From contig JAFSNU010000111.1 in assembly GCA_017447325.1 (NCBI GenBank), positions 1 through 12,340 on the forward strand: a stretch of 12,340 nt of DNA, read 5' to 3'. Every line of letters starts with the position of its first letter. The first letter of the stretch is position 1. Below are positions 1 through 6,937 of this stretch, in pieces. A model generated the notes under the pieces. The model was not told the origin of the DNA, ran no database searches, and worked only from the letters and a program-made list of their open reading frames with translations. The stretch is from Synergistaceae bacterium. Its GTDB lineage: Bacteria > Synergistota > Synergistia > Synergistales > Aminobacteriaceae. The position numbers were made by a program, and so were the translations under genes.

Positions 1-1399
1 GAGTTCCGCCGTCAGAATCCGTCAAAGTTATATTAATTCCCTTGCCCATTTTGTCGTCGCGCCAGCTCGCAACGTTTATATTTCCCATCAACGCGTTATA
101 TTCCGGCTTCTCGCTCTGATTTGCAGTGCCTAATAAATCCGTGAGAGCTGAACCAGAAGCGCGTATCTCGTCGCCTGTGCCTGTGCTTGTAGATATAACT
201 AATTTGCCGCCCTGAATTTCAAAATCTAAATTCGCAAAATTACTTTCAAGATATGAAATTAAGCTGCTGCTGTCAGTAACAGTATCATCAAATACACAAG
301 TTTCAGTCACGCCGCCGGACATTAAAGTCAATTCTTTGCCGGCCAAATTAGAAACGTTTACATCAACATTGCCGCCTAAAATATTTTCGTTCCAGTCCGG
401 CAGAATAGCATCGCCGTTAGTATCTTTATCGAACTGCAAGCCTGATAAAGTCTGCGGCACGGGCATATAATCAGTGTCGGTCCAGCCAGTTATGCCGATC
501 TTCTCGCCGCTCAAGCTCTTAATTATTAACTGCTGCTCGTTTGTATTATAATCTTTGTCAACGTACGCGCTGACCAGCATGTCCGCGCCCTGCTCTTTCA
601 GCGAACGATTTACTAAATCCGCAATATCATCAAGGCTAATTCCCGTGACCTCGCCAGGATCTCTGAATCTGTTATAATCTGTCGATTTAGTTTTATCTGT
701 CGCTACTTCGTCTATCCAACGTTCAGGAATATAAACCGGCAGCGTGCGATTGCCGACGGTAATTTGAACTTTCTCCTCGCGGCCTGTCCATTTCCAGTCA
801 GTCGAAACTTTATGACTGCAAATAAAATATGAGTTCTCAGTGTTCGGAACAATCTCTTTGCCGGTGAACGATACGTCGCCTAATAACCCGTCGCCCAAGG
901 CGTATTGAATGCGCTCGTCCGCTCCGTTATATTTAACGCTTCCGTCGCTTTGAACAGTGAACGGCGGCGTTGACGTATCCGTGCCTCCAAATATATATTG
1001 CCCCGCAACTTTAGTATTAAGCGCGTCTATTATAGCCTGCTTCTCGGCTTTAATTTGGTCTGTAATATCTTGAAGTTCGCTGGTGTCCAACGCCGCGTCT
1101 CCGGCCTGTATCGTCAGCTCGCGTATCTTTTCGGCTGCACTGAGAGCGGTATTCAAAGCTCCGTGAGAATATTTAAGCATTGTAACGGCGTTCTCGCTGT
1201 TCTCCTGATATTTTTCGTTTGCGTCAAGCGCGGATTTTATTTCGAGCGAACGCGATATTGCCGACGGATTATCAGATAATTTTGAATATTTATTCCAAGT
1301 CGACATTTGACGCTGCAAGTCCTGCAAGTTGCCCAGATTGCCCTGCAGCGAGCCTAATAGCGTTTTATACATCCCTGCTGTCGTCACTCGGCTGTACAT
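1..1399 (-). CDS. flgL: Flagellar hook-associated protein 3 (FlgL), C-terminus cut off by window edge
   Basis: FlgL is the second hook-filament junction protein; it sits between FlgK and the flagellin filament outside the cell. The ATG is at 1399-1397, with AGGAGG at 1412-1417 upstream. The reading frame stays open to base 2, giving 466 residues with no stop, so the C-terminal helix lies outside the window. The N-terminal D0/D1 coiled-coil region shows typical flagellin-family features (MYSRVTTAGM start, a NLQDLQRQMS stretch, LSDNPSAISRSLEI, then a GQYIFGGTDT motif near residue 140). The central part holds a flagellin-IN-like module (SSLISYLESNF followed by GGKLVIS and a LLGT end), as in the FlgK of this window. 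It is longer than the usual FlgL of about 300-400 residues. It normally sits directly behind flgK; here an Rpn unit separates them and flgL appears to have its own sigma-28 promoter. The family call is confident. Confidence 0.93.
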   Translation of the reverse strand, partial: MYSRVTTAGMYKTLLGSLQGNLGNLQDLQRQMSTWNKYSKLSDNPSAISRSLEIKSALDANEKYQENSENAVTMLKYSHGALNTALSAAEKIRELTIQAGDAALDTSELQDITDQIKAEKQAIIDALNTKVAGQYIFGGTDTSTPPFTVQSDGSVKYNGADERIQYALGDGLLGDVSFTGKEIVPNTENSYFICSHKVSTDWKWTGREEKVQITVGNRTLPVYIPERWIDEVATDKTKSTDYNRFRDPGEVTGISLDDIADLVNRSLKEQGADMLVSAYVDKDYNTNEQQLIIKSLSGEKIGITGWTDTDYMPVPQTLSGLQFDKDTNGDAILPDWNENILGGNVDVNVSNLAGKELTLMSGGVTETCVFDDTVTDSSSLISYLESNFANLDFEIQGGKLVISTSTGTGDEIRASGSALTDLLGTANQSEKPEYNALMGNINVASWRDDKMGKGINITLTDSDGGT

Positions 1400-1459
1400 A
1401 TTTTTATTAATCCTCCTGATTTATCGCTTATCCTAAATTTTAAATTTTATTTTAATTAA

Positions 1460-1485
1460 TTATCGGCCAAATTAAATTTAATTTA
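1460..1485 (-). promoter_or_regulatory. Sigma-28 (FliA-type) promoter for flgL
   Basis: On the minus strand GCCGATAA at 1467-1460 matches the sigma-28 -10 consensus exactly. A TAAA at 1485-1482 serves as the -35 core with a 14-base spacer, one short of the usual 15. The -10 ends about 60 bases before the flgL start, leaving room for a leader with a good ribosome binding site. The very AT-rich upstream sequence makes the -35 assignment weak; the -10 is the strong part. It fits a class 3 flagellar gene that has been cut off from flgK by an inserted unit. Confidence 0.65.
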
Positions 1486-1496
1486 AATTTAAATAT

Positions 1497-1532
1497 AAAA
1501 ATGACGCGACCGCAAAATTAATTACGCCGCGT
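1497..1532 (-). terminator. Intrinsic terminator after the Rpn unit
   Basis: On the minus strand ACGCGGC (1532-1526) pairs with GTCGCGT (1510-1504), a 7-bp GC-rich stem with one G-T wobble and a 15-base loop. It is followed by CA and then five T (1501-1497). It lies about 20 bases after the stop of the stand-alone C-terminal Rpn gene and just upstream of the flgL promoter, so it would insulate flgL from the Rpn unit. Confidence 0.6.
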
Positions 1533-1552
1533 TAGCATGATTTTAAAATTAT

Positions 1553-1876
1553 TTATTGCGTCACGACAGACACGCCCAAACCTTCAGCTATGCTTAAAAT
1601 ATAGTCTTCCGGCAGTTTACTGATCGTCTTAATCAGGTTAAGCGGCATATTTTCTTTGAGCATGTTAGAAGCGACGGCTCTGCGTATTTCTTCACGTGCT
1701 TCCTCGAGTCCCTTCTCAAATCCCTCTTTAAATCCCTTCTCATATCCCTCTTTAAATCCCTCCTCATATCCCTCTTTAAATCCCTCCTCATATCCTATCT
1801 CGTAAGCTTCGCGCTGAGCCAGCCTGCGCTCTTTCTCTTCGTCATATTCACAAAGAAACGGACTATATGGCTGCAT
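1553..1876 (-). CDS. Stand-alone Rpn C-terminal domain protein with tetrapeptide repeats (antitoxin-like)
   Basis: This 107-residue protein has no nuclease domain. Residues 7-25 and 61-105 closely copy the last 70 residues of the Rpn protein encoded just upstream (shared EYDEEKERRLA, MPLNLIK, LPEDYILSIAE and LGVSVV blocks). Between these blocks it carries eight tandem Gly-(Tyr/Phe/Leu)-X-(Glu/Lys) tetrapeptides, at residues 28-59, which the upstream copy lacks. The ATG follows the upstream stop by 6 bases; only a GGGG run overlaps that stop as a possible ribosome binding site, so translation is probably coupled. In E. coli Rpn systems, a separately translated C-terminal domain (RpnS), often with four-residue repeats, dimerises and blocks the full-length nuclease. 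Here I infer a second, separately encoded inhibitor or modulator. The alternative is a decaying fragment of a duplicated rpn gene, but the frame is intact over the whole length. Confidence 0.7.
   Translation of the reverse strand: MQPYSPFLCEYDEEKERRLAQREAYEIGYEEGFKEGYEEGFKEGYEKGFKEGFEKGLEEAREEIRRAVASNMLKENMPLNLIKTISKLPEDYILSIAEGLGVSVVTQ
1700..1795 (-). repeat. Tandem 12/24-bp repeat encoding eight G-[YF]-x-[EK] tetrapeptides
   Basis: The DNA between these points is a near-perfect tandem repeat with a 24-base period (12-base half units), plainly seen on the plus strand as alternating CCCTCTTTAAAT and CCCTCCTCATAT blocks. It codes for residues 28-59 of the stand-alone Rpn C-terminal protein. 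The near-identity of neighbouring DNA units points to recent expansion by slippage or recombination, so copy number is likely to vary between strains. Confidence 0.85.
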
Positions 1877-1882
1877 AACAAT

Positions 1883-2095
1883 TTACCCCATCACGACAGA
1901 TACGCCCAAGCTCTCAGCAATACTTAAAATATAGTCTTCTGGCAGTTGACTGATCTTCTTAATCAAGTTAAGCGGCATTTTTTCCTTAATCATGTTAGAA
2001 ATAAAAGCTCTGCGTACTTCTTCGCGTTCTTCCTCGCGAGCTTCGCGCTTGGCCAGCCTGCGCTCTTTCTCTTCGTCGTATTCACTTAAAAACAT
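1883..2095 (-). CDS. Intragenic Rpn C-terminal protein (RpnS-like antitoxin) from an internal start
   Basis: Within the rpn frame an ATG at 2095-2093 (residue 224) has a perfect GGAGGT at 2108-2103 with a 7-base spacer, a better-placed ribosome binding site than the 4-base one of the full gene. It would yield a 70-residue protein (MFLSEYDEEK...) sharing the stop of rpn. This is the position and size expected for RpnS, the internally started C-terminal antitoxin known from E. coli Rpn genes. The neighbouring stand-alone gene duplicates almost exactly this stretch, so the segment behaves as its own unit. Expression is inferred, not shown. Confidence 0.6.
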   Translation of the reverse strand: MFLSEYDEEKERRLAKREAREEEREEVRRAFISNMIKEKMPLNLIKKISQLPEDYILSIAESLGVSVVMG

Positions 2096-2764
2096 TCCTT
2101 CTACCTCCGCCTTATGGGCAACCAAAAATTTTTTGATTAAAAAATTCTCCGGCATTTCAGTTATAACCGTGTCAAACGCTTTAACAAGACTATTAAATTC
2201 TTTTTCATAACGTCTTACCGTATCAACAAGCCACGCATATTCATATAACGGCTCACAGGCCAACATTAAATTTTTATTATAGCTATAATTTATATTTAAC
2301 ATTTTAACACGGACTTCTATATCAGCCTCAGAATTTCCGTCAAACGCGCTGCTGAGTTTCAAAATCTGTTCTTCCGGCTGATCGTCAATTCCGTTGTAAA
2401 AACATACGCACCTCGACTTGGGCAATTTGTTAAGCCTCGTGCCGTATCTGTAAATATCATTTTCGCTCATGTATTTATCATAAAGCTGACCGGCGTAAAT
2501 TAAAAATCTTACAGGCATATTCGGATTAAACGACGCTTGATGTTCCCAAAGATTCATATCGTTAAGAATTATAAACGAGACGTCGTTCTTCATTCCTAAA
2601 TATACGGCGTTATCAATCGTATTAAACTGAATTAAATCCGGATCGTCATAATTCGAACCGTTCAGCGCGTTATATAAACTCAATGTCCATTCTTTATTTT
2701 CCTCATTGCCGAAAATAAATCTGAACACCCTGTCCTTGTGCCGCTCATTAACTATTGTCACCAT
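1883..2764 (-). CDS. Rpn family PD-(D/E)XK nuclease (recombination-promoting nuclease / putative transposase family)
   Basis: A 293-residue protein of the usual Rpn length. The N-terminal part has the family start (NERHKDRVFRFIFG, with LYNALNGS near residue 30). It is followed by the nuclease core: Asp61 in MKNDVSFI and Glu74-x-Gln76 in LWEHQAS, a D...ExQ version of the PD-(D/E)XK active site, then the family segment MPVRFLIYAGQLYDKY (83-98) and RCVCFYNG (118-125). A linker leads to a charged helical C-terminal domain (224-293). Rpn proteins are DNA endonucleases; some E. coli members are toxic, protect against phage, and are held in check by their own C-terminal domain made from an internal start. 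GGAGGT at 2774-2769 lies only 4 bases from the ATG. The gene lies between the flgK terminator and flgL, so it looks like an insertion into the flagellar cluster. No transposon ends or target duplications were seen. Confidence 0.88.
   Translation of the reverse strand: MVTIVNERHKDRVFRFIFGNEENKEWTLSLYNALNGSNYDDPDLIQFNTIDNAVYLGMKNDVSFIILNDMNLWEHQASFNPNMPVRFLIYAGQLYDKYMSENDIYRYGTRLNKLPKSRCVCFYNGIDDQPEEQILKLSSAFDGNSEADIEVRVKMLNINYSYNKNLMLACEPLYEYAWLVDTVRRYEKEFNSLVKAFDTVITEMPENFLIKKFLVAHKAEVEGMFLSEYDEEKERRLAKREAREEEREEVRRAFISNMIKEKMPLNLIKKISQLPEDYILSIAESLGVSVVMG
2103..2108 (-). promoter_or_regulatory. Internal Shine-Dalgarno site inside rpn
   Basis: On the minus strand GGAGGT sits 7 bases before the in-frame ATG at 2095. 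The coding meaning of this stretch is Ala-Glu-Val-Glu-Gly, for which other codons exist, so a full consensus at ideal spacing is unlikely to be forced by the protein sequence alone. It decides the start of the intragenic C-terminal product. Confidence 0.65.
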
Positions 2765-2802
2765 ATCAACCTCCAGTCTGCAAATTAAATTTATTTATAT
2801 AA

Positions 2803-2840
2803 TATATAAAAACTCGACGCTAAGAATACTTAACGCCGAG
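2803..2840 (-). terminator. Strong intrinsic terminator after flgK
   Basis: On the minus strand CTCGGCGTTAAG (2840-2829) pairs with CTTAGCGTCGAG (2824-2813) over 12 bp, including two G-T wobbles, with a 4-base loop TATT. Five T (2812-2808) and an AT run follow. It begins 34 bases past the flgK stop and ends before the Rpn gene, so the flagellar transcript should stop here and the Rpn unit should be transcribed separately or from readthrough. Confidence 0.9.
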
Positions 2841-2874
2841 CCATTTTAAATTTTATTTAATTAAATTATTATAA

Positions 2875-5800
2875 TTATCTGCCGACAAGACCAAAGCCGT
2901 TTATAATAGTATTAAGCATTTCGTCCATGGCTGTGACATAACGTGACATCGCGCCGAAGGCTCTGTTCAAAACTATAATATCCATAAGCTCTTCATCAAG
3001 ATTGACGCCTGAGACCGCCTGACGCTGAGAGTCAATCTGATCTGCTACGTTGGAATAAGTCTTGAGCATTAAAGCCGCGTTGCCGCCGCCCGAGCCAAAC
3101 TCGCTTAACATTGCGTCATAAACTCCGCCGATAGTCATCGTGCCGTTCATCATGATTTTATCGTAAGTAAGTCCGGCCATGCGTCCCGCGTTCGTCCCGT
3201 CGCCAGAGCCGCCCGTTACTCCGCTTACTGCCTTGCCGTCCTCGCCCTTCTTGCCCATCGCCGCGCCGATTAAAGCATTATTAGCTATAACGTCGTTATT
3301 CACGCTCAAATTTTTCGACGCGCCGGATTTAAAGCTCAAGCTATTAAAGAATGCCGTGCCGGTTGTAGTGATGTCGTCGCCTATCCCGTAGCCTGAATAA
3401 TTATACGCATTAAAATTTTTAACCAGTCCGAATATTGCCTCGTCGATTTGAGATTTTAAATTCGGGATAATTTTATCGCGGGCCTCTTCTAACGCTTTAA
3501 TCGAACCGTTTTTAACGTGGTGTCTTACGGTGATTATAGCAGTCGAGCCGCTCATCGGATCTTCCGCGCTGCCCTTTAAGTTAAACCACATGCCCTCGCT
3601 GACTTCCGTTATAGTCTTTGCCGTGTAGTCTCTGTCGTTGCCCGTTGCCGGAACTCGACGAGCCTGATTAAACATGTTGTCGCTCGATAAATATCTAACG
3701 TTATCAAATTTAAACGACGCATCCTGCGACATGCTCGAGAAGTAAGTCACTTCACGATAGCCATATTCATCTCCATTAACTACTTTCTGATTTGTGACTA
3801 AGCCTAAACGTCTTAATAACTGCATATCGCCGCTTGTGTCGCCCATTAAAGTAATGCGCTGAGCTTCGCCCGGGACGTTCGCCGCAATCGATAAATACCA
3901 AGACTGGTCGCTATCCTGCTTCAACGATGCATGAACCCACTGCTCCGGCTCTGTCAGTCCAAATTCCGCTTGATATTTTTCGTTAATCTTATTTCTAATA
4001 ATTTCAAGCGTGTCGCTCTCTTCAACGTTAATTTCAATCACAGGATTTGTGTTGACCATGCCGAGCGTCGCCGCAAGATTTCCCTCGACATCTGATATAG
4101 ACATTAAATAATTATTTTTGCTCTCGATATAAAATTGCGTTTTAGTCCCGCTTGCCGGGCCGGACTTGACTACAAAGCCGCCGCTCTCGGATACGCTCGT
4201 CTCAGCCTTGGCCGCCTGCTCTATAAAGTTTGACAACTCTTCAATCGTTAATTTTGACGTGCTTGTCGAGACAGGATAAGTGTCCGGAGTGTTCACGCCC
4301 GAAATAAATATATCGCTTGTTAATTCCCATTTCTGCGTTGAACTATTCCATGACGCCGTTATATCTAACTGGTCGCCAGCCGCGCCGATCCTCATCGTGT
4401 GACGTTCGCCGGCCTCGCCCGCGCCTAAAATATCTCCGGCCGCAAAATCTCCGTGATCTTTATTTAAATTTAAAGACGTGACGCGCGTTCCCTGAGTTCC
4501 AACCTGTAATCTAAACGAGCCGGTCAAGCCCAGTGCCTCGTCAGTGTCAGCAGGTCTAACTCTCATCGGCACGTTTTCATTAGCAACCTGCCTAATGCTT
4601 AACGAGCCGAGCATCCCGCTGTAGTCTGTCACTGTTATTGCTGTGTTATCGCTTGAGCTTATAGTTAAAGAATTATTAACAGTGCTGTCGTCAGGATCAG
4701 CATTAGCCGTTAATTCTAAACTTGTATCGTTTAAATCACTGTCAGCACTTATAGCATCTTCAATAAAGCCTTTTAACTCGTCTATAGTAAGCTCGTCGCC
4801 GAACGCCATTGCATATTTGCTCTCACCGTTCAGTGTGACATTAACACCTGTGCTTGAATCCGGATAAATTTGATTGCCGTCTGTGTCCTTCTCAGCTCTT
4901 ATAACCCAGCCTGCATTATCATCATGATCTATCTTTAAAGTTAAAACAACCGGCGTATTATCGCTCTTAAATGCTCTAATCGAAATTTTGCGGGATATAT
5001 CTTCATCGTCAGCGTCTAACAAAATTCCGCCGTCAAACTGCGCACTCGTTACGCTCACTGTGTCCATGCAGTAAGCATCGCCGCCGCCAGCGTCCCATTC
5101 TTTACCATTGGCCAGTCTATCTACTACCAACTGGTGTACGCCCTCCGGCCCTGTCGCTAAAATATCCGCAACCGTGCAGTCGCTCACAATATCAAACTCG
5201 TTCTCTGCAACCTGCACGTCATAATAGACTTGATTGTCCCACTGGAACGCGTGAGCCTTTAACTCGCGCACATGATCGCCCTGAATTAACGCCCTGCCGT
5301 TTAAAGTCAAGAAAAATTCGCCCTTCTTCTCGCCATAAGTCAAAGGCTCTTGATAAGTCATATCGATCATGCTTGAAAGTTTATCTATTAATAAATCGCG
5401 CTGATCTAAATAATCATTCGCGTTCTGATTAGTCGCTTCGGCCTGATAAATCACTTTATTTAAAGCCGCAATTTCATGCAAAATTTCATTTGCCTCGTCA
5501 ACTGCACTTGCTACGTCAGCATTTACGGCCTTAGCATAGCTCTCAAATCCGTTCACGACAACATCAAGCGCGTTGCTTAAAGACTGCGCGGACTCTACTA
5601 AACTTCTTCTTGCCGCCGAACTCTCCGGCGTCTGCTGCACGCTCTGAACAGCCGAGTAAAAAGTATCTAAAGCCGTGCGCACGCCTTCCGAATCAGGCTC
5701 GGCAATATAATTTTGAATTGCGTCGTATAAATCATTTATCTTTTCCCAGTAGCCTAAGTCAGCTTGATTAGTTCTGTACTGCAAGTCCAAAAAGTCGTCG

Positions 5801-6009
5801 CGTATGCGTTTAATCTCGTTGACAGTGACGCCCTGTCCCAACTGGCCGGTATTGGGAATATCCTGCGGCGTAACAGTCGCATAATTCACGCGCTGGCGGG
5901 AATATCCCTCGGTGTTCATGTTGGACACGTTGTGACCGACCGTGTCCATGCCCAGCCTGAAAGCGTTTAACGCCCTTTTCCCCATTTCTATACCGGCAAA
6001 TGTGCTCAT
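2875..6009 (-). CDS. flgK: Flagellar hook-associated protein 1 (FlgK), unusually long
   Basis: FlgK is the first hook-filament junction protein, exported by the flagellar type III system. The N-terminus has the axial-protein signature (residues 10-36, with VGHNVSNMNTEGYSRQR) and the DDFLDLQYR region near 71. The C-terminus ends in the classic D0 helix (GVNLDEELMDIIVLNRAFGA followed by MDEMLNTIINGFGLVGR). Between them lies a greatly enlarged surface region: three flagellin-IN-like modules, around residues 343-470 (LTIDELKGFIEDA at 407-419), 545-660 (LTIEELSNFIEQA at 587-599) and 663-743 (TLEIIRNKINEKY). At 1044 residues it is far longer than the common 450-650. AAGGAG at 6023-6018 lies 8 bases before the ATG. 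It follows flgN by 40 bases and is in operon with flgM and flgN; a strong terminator ends the transcript. Confidence 0.96.
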   Translation of the reverse strand: MSTFAGIEMGKRALNAFRLGMDTVGHNVSNMNTEGYSRQRVNYATVTPQDIPNTGQLGQGVTVNEIKRIRDDFLDLQYRTNQADLGYWEKINDLYDAIQNYIAEPDSEGVRTALDTFYSAVQSVQQTPESSAARRSLVESAQSLSNALDVVVNGFESYAKAVNADVASAVDEANEILHEIAALNKVIYQAEATNQNANDYLDQRDLLIDKLSSMIDMTYQEPLTYGEKKGEFFLTLNGRALIQGDHVRELKAHAFQWDNQVYYDVQVAENEFDIVSDCTVADILATGPEGVHQLVVDRLANGKEWDAGGGDAYCMDTVSVTSAQFDGGILLDADDEDISRKISIRAFKSDNTPVVLTLKIDHDDNAGWVIRAEKDTDGNQIYPDSSTGVNVTLNGESKYAMAFGDELTIDELKGFIEDAISADSDLNDTSLELTANADPDDSTVNNSLTISSSDNTAITVTDYSGMLGSLSIRQVANENVPMRVRPADTDEALGLTGSFRLQVGTQGTRVTSLNLNKDHGDFAAGDILGAGEAGERHTMRIGAAGDQLDITASWNSSTQKWELTSDIFISGVNTPDTYPVSTSTSKLTIEELSNFIEQAAKAETSVSESGGFVVKSGPASGTKTQFYIESKNNYLMSISDVEGNLAATLGMVNTNPVIEINVEESDTLEIIRNKINEKYQAEFGLTEPEQWVHASLKQDSDQSWYLSIAANVPGEAQRITLMGDTSGDMQLLRRLGLVTNQKVVNGDEYGYREVTYFSSMSQDASFKFDNVRYLSSDNMFNQARRVPATGNDRDYTAKTITEVSEGMWFNLKGSAEDPMSGSTAIITVRHHVKNGSIKALEEARDKIIPNLKSQIDEAIFGLVKNFNAYNYSGYGIGDDITTTGTAFFNSLSFKSGASKNLSVNNDVIANNALIGAAMGKKGEDGKAVSGVTGGSGDGTNAGRMAGLTYDKIMMNGTMTIGGVYDAMLSEFGSGGGNAALMLKTYSNVADQIDSQRQAVSGVNLDEELMDIIVLNRAFGAMSRYVTAMDEMLNTIINGFGLVGR

Positions 6010-6049
6010 TTTATTTACTCCTTAAAATTTTTTAATTTTATTTTTATTC

Positions 6050-6526
6050 TTAACCCGTGAAATTTAAATCAGAATTCAAAGACACTTGAGAGTTTTCGCC
6101 CGCAAGCCTGCGCCATTCTGATATTAACATAGCACTATACTTTTCGTTATGCTCTATCAAGCCGTTCAAAATTAACATTTCGGACTTTAAAACAAAAACG
6201 GACTGCGTAAGTCTATCCGCAGCCGTGTTAAATTCTATTCGCTCGCTGTCCGTCATTGCCGCGCTTAAAGCACTTGCTCTGGGCTCACAGTTAAACTTTG
6301 CGGCTAATCTTTTAGCTAGATCATCGCGCTGATTTTCTAATAACTGCGCCTCGAAAAATATCTCGCGGGTCTCGTCCATTAAATCATTTAAATTATTTAC
6401 AAACTCAGAGCCTCGCTGATTATTTATCTTTAAAGCCTCGCGCTGTTCGCGTATGACGTCGGCCAGATCGTCCATGCAGTCGGCCTCGTCAAGCATTAAA
6501 TCTATAAATTCTTTAATCTCAGGCAT
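6050..6526 (-). CDS. flgN: FlgN-like flagellar export chaperone
   Basis: This 158-residue, mostly alpha-helical and highly charged protein has no signal peptide or membrane segment. FlgN is the cytoplasmic chaperone that holds FlgK and FlgL before export and escorts them to the flagellar export gate. The sequence fits the FlgN family by size, by its long amphipathic helices (for example DDLADVIREQREALK near residues 19-33 and LLENQRDDLAKRLAAKF near 62-78), and above all by its place between flgM and flgK, the standard order. The ATG lies 3 bases after the flgM stop (TAATAAATG) with no clear ribosome binding site of its own, so it is probably translated by coupling to flgM. FlgN is poorly conserved in sequence, so the call leans on context. 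Confidence 0.85.
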   Translation of the reverse strand: MPEIKEFIDLMLDEADCMDDLADVIREQREALKINNQRGSEFVNNLNDLMDETREIFFEAQLLENQRDDLAKRLAAKFNCEPRASALSAAMTDSERIEFNTAADRLTQSVFVLKSEMLILNGLIEHNEKYSAMLISEWRRLAGENSQVSLNSDLNFTG

Positions 6527-6529
6527 TTA

Positions 6530-6838
6530 TTAATTAATATTATCAAGCATTCCTGCCATGATTAAAGCATGAGCGACTTTGTCCAGCGGCGGATTATAAG
6601 TCCCGTTGTCTATCTGCTCTTTAAATTTCGCGACGACATCCTCGCGCACGTCCGGCGTGTTTTTAAGCTCGGCGTTAATCTTCGCTAACTGCACAGAAAA
6701 GGAGCTGAAACTGGCTTCGTCCGAGCTCTCGGAACTTGCAGAATTAAAGCCAAAGCCGTTATAAACGCCTCCAGACGCCTTCTTTCTATTTAATGCACTC
6801 ACGCTGTACTGGCCTGATATTTTATTAAGTCCGGTCAT
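6530..6838 (-). CDS. flgM: Anti-sigma-28 factor FlgM
   Basis: FlgM binds and silences sigma-28 (FliA) until the hook is complete, then is exported so that late genes switch on. The 102-residue protein has the family layout: a disordered, Ser-rich N-terminal half (residues 23-49) and a C-terminal sigma-binding half with VREDVVAKFKEQIDNGTY (64-81), which holds the conserved I-x-x-G-x-Y pattern, followed by a helix (LDKVAHALIMAGMLDNI). AAAGGAG at 6855-6849 lies 10 bases before the ATG. It is slightly bulkier at the N-terminus than the roughly 90-100-residue norm. A sigma-28 promoter just upstream implies feedback control by its own target. It is the first gene of the flgM-flgN-flgK operon. Confidence 0.92.
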   Translation of the reverse strand: MTGLNKISGQYSVSALNRKKASGGVYNGFGFNSASSESSDEASFSSFSVQLAKINAELKNTPDVREDVVAKFKEQIDNGTYNPPLDKVAHALIMAGMLDNIN

Positions 6839-6884
6839 TTAAAGCACGCTCCTTTCCGTTTTAAATCAAATTTCTTTATTCTTC

Positions 6885-6912
6885 ATATCGGCTGTTTAAA
6901 GAGCGCGCTTTA
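6885..6912 (-). promoter_or_regulatory. Sigma-28 (FliA-type) promoter for flgM-flgN-flgK
   Basis: On the minus strand GCCGATAT (6892-6885) matches seven of eight bases of the sigma-28 -10 consensus. TAAA at 6912-6909 gives a -35 core with a 16-base spacer (15 is usual). It would start transcription about 40 bases before flgM, leaving the ribosome binding site intact. The -35 lies inside a small GC-rich imperfect palindrome (TTAAAGCGCGCTCTTTAA on the minus strand). It separates the flagellar operon from the Hxs operon that ends at 6938. Confidence 0.7.
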
Positions 6913-6937
6913 ATTTTAAAATTTTAAAATTTAAAGC

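Noticed and set aside
998..1410. Open frames on the plus strand opposite flgL
   Set aside because: They lie antisense to a confidently identified gene, have no ribosome binding sites of note and no recognisable family features.
1700..1795. CRISPR array
   Set aside because: The units are contiguous 12/24-base tandem repeats without spacers and lie within a coding frame.
1992..2210. Plus-strand open frame rich in Ser/Arg opposite rpn
   Set aside because: It is a low-complexity shadow of the charged C-terminal helix of Rpn on the other strand.
1883..2764. rpn unit as an intact insertion sequence
   Set aside because: Despite the family's 'putative transposase' label, I see no terminal inverted repeats or target-site duplication around 1497-2803.
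6896..6937. GC-rich imperfect palindrome and AT inverted repeats after hxsB as a terminator
   Set aside because: On the minus strand the palindrome is bulged and is followed by AAACAGCC instead of a T-run. The AT repeats lack GC pairs. It overlaps the sigma-28 -35 instead.
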